Source of the DNA: a virus
IMG/VR virus record: IMGVR_UViG_3300046002_004981
Coordinates: 1 to 37,120 of that record
DNA length: 37,120 bases
Strand: one strand, 5' to 3'
Shown: positions 34,060 through 37,120 of the stretch, piece after piece
Layout: each line of letters opens with the position of its first letter
How positions within the stretch are numbered: position 1 is the stretch's first letter
Notes under the pieces: model-generated
Seen by the model: only the letters and a program-made list of their open reading frames with translations
What the model was told of the DNA's origin: nothing
Databases searched by the model: none
Position numbers and translations under genes: made by a program

Positions 34060-35722
34060 AGATTATCAGCAACCAGAACCCATCTGGGATTATTTCAGAG
34101 CAAGAAAACAGGATAATTCAACCTGTAATCCTTTGGTTGTACTACCCACAGGAGCCGGTAAAAGCTTGGTTATTTCTGCTTTGGTTAAGGACATGATTGA
34201 GCGCTTCGGTGGACGTCGTGTTCTTATCCTGGCACACCAAAAAGAATTGTTAACGCAAAACTTTGAGAAGCTTAAATCAACCTATCCTGAATGTGATCCG
34301 GGTATTTATTCCGCTTCCCTGGGAAAGAAGCAAACCAATAATAAGGTGTTGTTTTGTGGCATCCAGTCGGTCCATAACAAAGCGCATAAATTAGGTGATT
34401 TCTCACTCATCATTATTGATGAATGTCATTTGATACCTAAAAGCGGTGTTGGCATGTATCGAGGGTTTATTAATGAAATGAATAGACTCTGCGGAAAAGT
34501 GCCGGTAATTGGTTTAACCGCCACACCTTACCGCTTGGACAGTGGTTATCTACATAAAGGAGATGGCGCGTTGTTTACCGGCATTGCTCACGAAGTCAGT
34601 ATTAATGACTTATTGGCACAAGGTTATTTATCACCGTTAACGACCAAGAAAGTCAGTTTTATTATTGATACCAGCTCTGTTAAAAAACGTGGTGGTGAAT
34701 TTATCGACAGTGAATTGATGGCGGTGGTAGATCCGTTAACGGAAAGCGCTTTATTAGATGCACTACCCAAAATAGGCACACGAAAAACAGGCTTGGTGTT
34801 TTGCATCACGGTAGAACACGCCAACCATGTCAGCGCTTATCTTAATGAGCTTGGAATTAGTTGTGCGGTGATATCAGGCCAGACCAAGCGAGCTGAACGT
34901 GATTTTTTACTGGATGCGTTAAAGAAAGGTGAGATTCGTTGTTTGGCTAATGTGAATTGCTTAACGACAGGGGTTGACGTTCCCAACATTGATTTTTTAA
35001 TCATGTTAAGGCCGACGCAATCACCTGGGCTTTATGTGCAAATGGGCGGACGTGGTATGCGTTTAGCTGAGTCAAAGTTTGATTGCTTGGTGTTGGATTA
35101 TGCAGGGAATATAAACCGGCATGGACCGATTGATGCCATTACCGTTAGAGAGAAAAAAACTAAAGGTGATGACGGAGAAGCGCCCGTTAAATCTTGCCCT
35201 GAATGTGAAAGCATTGTTCATGCTGCCCGTCGTGAATGTCCTGATTGTGGTTATGAGTTTCCACCACCAGCGTTCAAAGTGGAAAAGACAGCCAGTCGGG
35301 AGGCTATCTTAACCCAAGATTATGAACCAGAGTGGCGAGCAATTAGCCGGGTAACTTATGCCAGAAATGCAGGCAGAGACGGCAAGCTTGACACCATGCG
35401 TGTTGATTATTGGGATGATGAAGGCTTGTTTCCTATTCGGGTTGCCAGTGAGTTTGTGTGTGTGTTTCATCCAATGGGGTTTCCAAGAGAGATGGCTATT
35501 AGGTGGCTTAAGAAAAGAAGAATAGCAGGAAGATACGAAGAAAATATATTTTGCAATGTTCCTGGGCTTTTGGGTGAGATATATGAAGAAGAACCATTAA
35601 GAACAGAAATTATTGAGAGTTGTAGGCAATATTGCACTCCAAGCCGCCTACTCTTAGACACGCGCGGTAAGTTTGCCAAGATACTAGATTATGATTTTAG
35701 ACAGTTAGAGGAAGCAGCATGA
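34046..35722 (+). CDS. RadD-like SF2 DEAD/DEAH helicase
   Basis: A 558-aa helicase from ATG 34046 (MYQLRDYQQPEPIW). Motif I is PTGAGKS (34-40), motif II DECH (125-128) and motif III TAT (158-160). GLVFCITVEHANHV opens the second RecA-like domain, and motif VI QMGGRGMR follows. A four-cysteine zinc finger, CPEC...CPDC, is near 385-402. Length, DECH box and zinc finger match RadD (YejH) and related phage helicases that act on recombination intermediates and bind SSB tails. The in-frame TTG 34034 is less likely. Its neighbours are the SSB-like and Sak4-like proteins. Confidence 0.85.
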   Translation: MYQLRDYQQPEPIWDYFRARKQDNSTCNPLVVLPTGAGKSLVISALVKDMIERFGGRRVLILAHQKELLTQNFEKLKSTYPECDPGIYSASLGKKQTNNKVLFCGIQSVHNKAHKLGDFSLIIIDECHLIPKSGVGMYRGFINEMNRLCGKVPVIGLTATPYRLDSGYLHKGDGALFTGIAHEVSINDLLAQGYLSPLTTKKVSFIIDTSSVKKRGGEFIDSELMAVVDPLTESALLDALPKIGTRKTGLVFCITVEHANHVSAYLNELGISCAVISGQTKRAERDFLLDALKKGEIRCLANVNCLTTGVDVPNIDFLIMLRPTQSPGLYVQMGGRGMRLAESKFDCLVLDYAGNINRHGPIDAITVREKKTKGDDGEAPVKSCPECESIVHAARRECPDCGYEFPPPAFKVEKTASREAILTQDYEPEWRAISRVTYARNAGRDGKLDTMRVDYWDDEGLFPIRVASEFVCVFHPMGFPREMAIRWLKKRRIAGRYEENIFCNVPGLLGEIYEEEPLRTEIIESCRQYCTPSRLLLDTRGKFAKILDYDFRQLEEAA

Positions 35723-36045
35723 CACCCATTGATTATGTAAAGCGCTTTACGGCTGTATGTAATCAATACAGTCATCAACCATCAATTGTATGGGCGCATT
35801 GTGGTGAAGAAGAACACCAGGTGCTTTGTGATAATGAGGGTGAAGAATGGGATTGGTTTGAGATATGCCTAACCTTATGGCAACGACCAACAATGGTATG
35901 GGATCAGGTTAATACTGCTTTACCGGCTATTAGTTGTGAGAGTTGTTGCCACTATACAAAAGAACCGGATTGGTGCGGTAAGCATGAAAAAAGCATACCC
36001 GCCACTTTTGATAAAAATAATGCCTGTAAAGGATGGAATTTATGA
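35719..36045 (+). CDS. 108-aa protein with cysteine-rich tail
   Basis: The N-terminal helix MTPIDYVKRFTAVCNQYSHQ is followed by strands with EEWDWFEICLTLWQ. A tail CESCCHYTKEPDWCGKH ... NNACKGW could bind zinc. ATG 35719 overlaps the helicase stop and the end overlaps the Gp157-like gene. The function is unknown. Co-translation suggests a link to the recombination set. Confidence 0.6.
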   Translation: MTPIDYVKRFTAVCNQYSHQPSIVWAHCGEEEHQVLCDNEGEEWDWFEICLTLWQRPTMVWDQVNTALPAISCESCCHYTKEPDWCGKHEKSIPATFDKNNACKGWNL

Positions 36046-36527
36046 ATACATCGCTCTATGAACTGACGACCAGTTACATGCAAGCACTGGATTTTTTAAC
36101 AGATCCAGAAAACGAAATAGATCAACAAACCGCTATTGATACGATTGAAAGCCTTGACGGAACAATTGACGACAAGATGCTGAACTTAGGGCGCTTCATC
36201 ACTAGCATTGAAGCCCAAGCAGATGCTATCGAAGCCGTTGAAAAACGTCAACGAGCTAGACGTCAATATCTAGTTAAAAAAGCTGTTTGGTTGCGTGACT
36301 ATTTAAACGATGCCATGACGACCACAGGCAAAGATAAAGTCTCAGCTAACGATATTGTTATCAAGCTCGCTAAGCTACCAATATCAGTGCAGGTTGATGA
36401 TGAATCTATGATTCCTGATGAGTTTTGGCGCATAGAAAGAAGCATAGATAAGATATTAATCAAGGCTGCTGGTGGCTGTGCCGGTGTCCGTATCGAAAGC
36501 GCAGGCTTTAGGGTGGCGATAAGATGA
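36042..36527 (+). CDS. Siphovirus Gp157-like protein
   Basis: A 161-aa protein from ATG 36042 (MNTSLYELTTSYMQALDFL), 8 nt after AAGGA. The family layout is an N-terminal helix, an acidic segment, a long coiled coil (about 50-95: IEAQADAIEAVEKRQRARR), LRDYLNDAMTTTGKDKV and a beta end with VPIS-type strands. Gp157 family members were linked to phage resistance in Streptococcus phage work, but the mechanism is unclear. They usually sit in recombination and replication blocks, as here. Confidence 0.82.
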   Translation: MNTSLYELTTSYMQALDFLTDPENEIDQQTAIDTIESLDGTIDDKMLNLGRFITSIEAQADAIEAVEKRQRARRQYLVKKAVWLRDYLNDAMTTTGKDKVSANDIVIKLAKLPISVQVDDESMIPDEFWRIERSIDKILIKAAGGCAGVRIESAGFRVAIR

Positions 36528-36889
36528 TGGATCATCTAATTACACGCAGAGAGATAGCGCAACTGCTAGGCATATCAATTGCCCATGTCGGTGTAATGGA
36601 TGACAGGGGGTTACTCCCCTGCGGTTCATCTGATTATGTTGATCCTAAAGAAATGTGCCGGGGTAAGCCATCAAAGTTTTATGACCGAGAAATCATGTTG
36701 GACTGGATTGAACGACGTAAAGCAGCAAAGTATAAAGTTACTTCTGAAAAGCCTGGAATTAGTTTTAAGCAAGTCTTTTCAGGCCAGTTTGAGCGTAGAG
36801 AATTGAAGAACCGATGGGGATTGAAGAAACTGTGTGCTAAGCATAGCAACGCGAAAACCGTCACTGTTCAAGTTATAGGGGAATGGTAG
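36524..36889 (+). CDS. MerR/excisionase-like HTH protein
   Basis: A 121-aa protein with N-terminal winged HTH features (HLITRREIAQLLGISIAHVGVM, then DDRGLLPCG and FYDREIMLDWIERRK). A basic tail follows with LKNRWGLKKLCAKH. The overlap with the previous gene (ATGA) and with GTG 36889 (TAGTG) keeps it in the operon. It could regulate late genes or recombination. The exact role is unknown. Confidence 0.68.
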   Translation: MMDHLITRREIAQLLGISIAHVGVMDDRGLLPCGSSDYVDPKEMCRGKPSKFYDREIMLDWIERRKAAKYKVTSEKPGISFKQVFSGQFERRELKNRWGLKKLCAKHSNAKTVTVQVIGEW

Positions 36890-37120
36890 TGAATAATTTA
36901 AGCAAACTAAATGATGTGTTATTCGATCAGCTTTTAAGATTGACGGATGACAGCATCAGTGATGATTTTTTAGCAGAAGAAATCAACCGAAGCAAGGCGG
37001 TGTCAAGCATTGCCCGTGACATTATCGCTAACTCAAAATTAGCGCTTGATGTGGTTACCGTGCAGAAAAACATGGGCAATGTAAAAGACTTGCCAAGGAT
37101 GCTGGAAAATGGCGTCTCAT
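36889..37120 (+). CDS. 5' part of the 77-aa protein that spans the circular joint
   Basis: GTG 36889 shares one base with the upstream stop (TAGTG). The product starts MNNLSKLNDVLFDQLLRLTD, a helical protein with an acidic middle (DDSISDDFLAEEINRSKAV). On the linear window it runs off the end without a stop; the stop lies at 127-129 after joining. Small helical proteins of this type precede HNH-like genes in several phages. The function is unknown. Confidence 0.82.
   Translation, partial: MNNLSKLNDVLFDQLLRLTDDSISDDFLAEEINRSKAVSSIARDIIANSKLALDVVTVQKNMGNVKDLPRMLENGVS
36994..37120. repeat. Terminal overlap, right copy (circular joint)
   Basis: Identical to 1-127. Remove one copy when closing the genome. 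Confidence 0.93.

Overview
The window is a complete, circular genome of a temperate short-tailed phage (podovirus). The first and last 127 bases are identical, and one open reading frame runs across that joint, so the molecule closes to a unique length of 36,993 bp. The capsid and tail genes resemble P22 (gp1-type portal, scaffold, gp5-type coat, gp4- and gp10-type tail proteins). The ejection-protein block resembles podophages of the BPP-1/BcepC6B kind. No tRNA, CRISPR array, insertion sequence or reverse transcriptase was seen. The host cannot be fixed from the sequence. Gene families and the AT-leaning composition suggest a proteobacterium, probably gammaproteobacterial.

Layout. A lysogeny switch lies at 29.07-30.24 kb. 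It has a Cro-like gene (minus strand) divergent from a CI-like repressor (plus strand), which is followed by a two-gene membrane module ending in DUF2335 (30.30-30.86 kb). Two almost identical early promoters fire outwards, one leftward at 29.49 kb and one rightward at 31.13 kb. Each is overlapped by a perfect copy of the same 19-bp palindrome, which gives a lambda-like OL/OR logic with one repressor.

The rightward operon (31.16 kb through the joint to 3.73 kb) begins with a structured leader of about 300 nt. It then encodes small membrane proteins, a Sak4-like recombinase with a DUF669 SSB-like partner, a RadD-like helicase, Gp157, HTH and HNH-like proteins, a PrtN-family regulator, a putative attP, the integrase and a secreted repeat protein.

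The leftward genes (29.45 to 3.73 kb) run from Cro-like and RHH proteins through a primase-polymerase/helicase, an iteron-rich candidate origin, RusA and a chain of very small overlapping genes. A strong extended -10 promoter precedes terminase. The order is then portal, capsid and fibre proteins, scaffold, coat, tail, ejection proteins, an S74 fibre and the lysis cassette.

The most interesting signals are: (1) a 14-G homopolymer in the repressor gene, where loss or gain of one G truncates the protein; (2) the twin operator-promoters; (3) four copies of a hairpin with a GGGA (GNRA-type) tetraloop that holds the Shine-Dalgarno sequence of four late genes; (4) an iteron-plus-dyad region behind the primase; (5) a short oop-like RNA between the CII-position gene and the primase; (6) a switch-like early leader; and (7) a duplicated hairpin between scaffold and coat.
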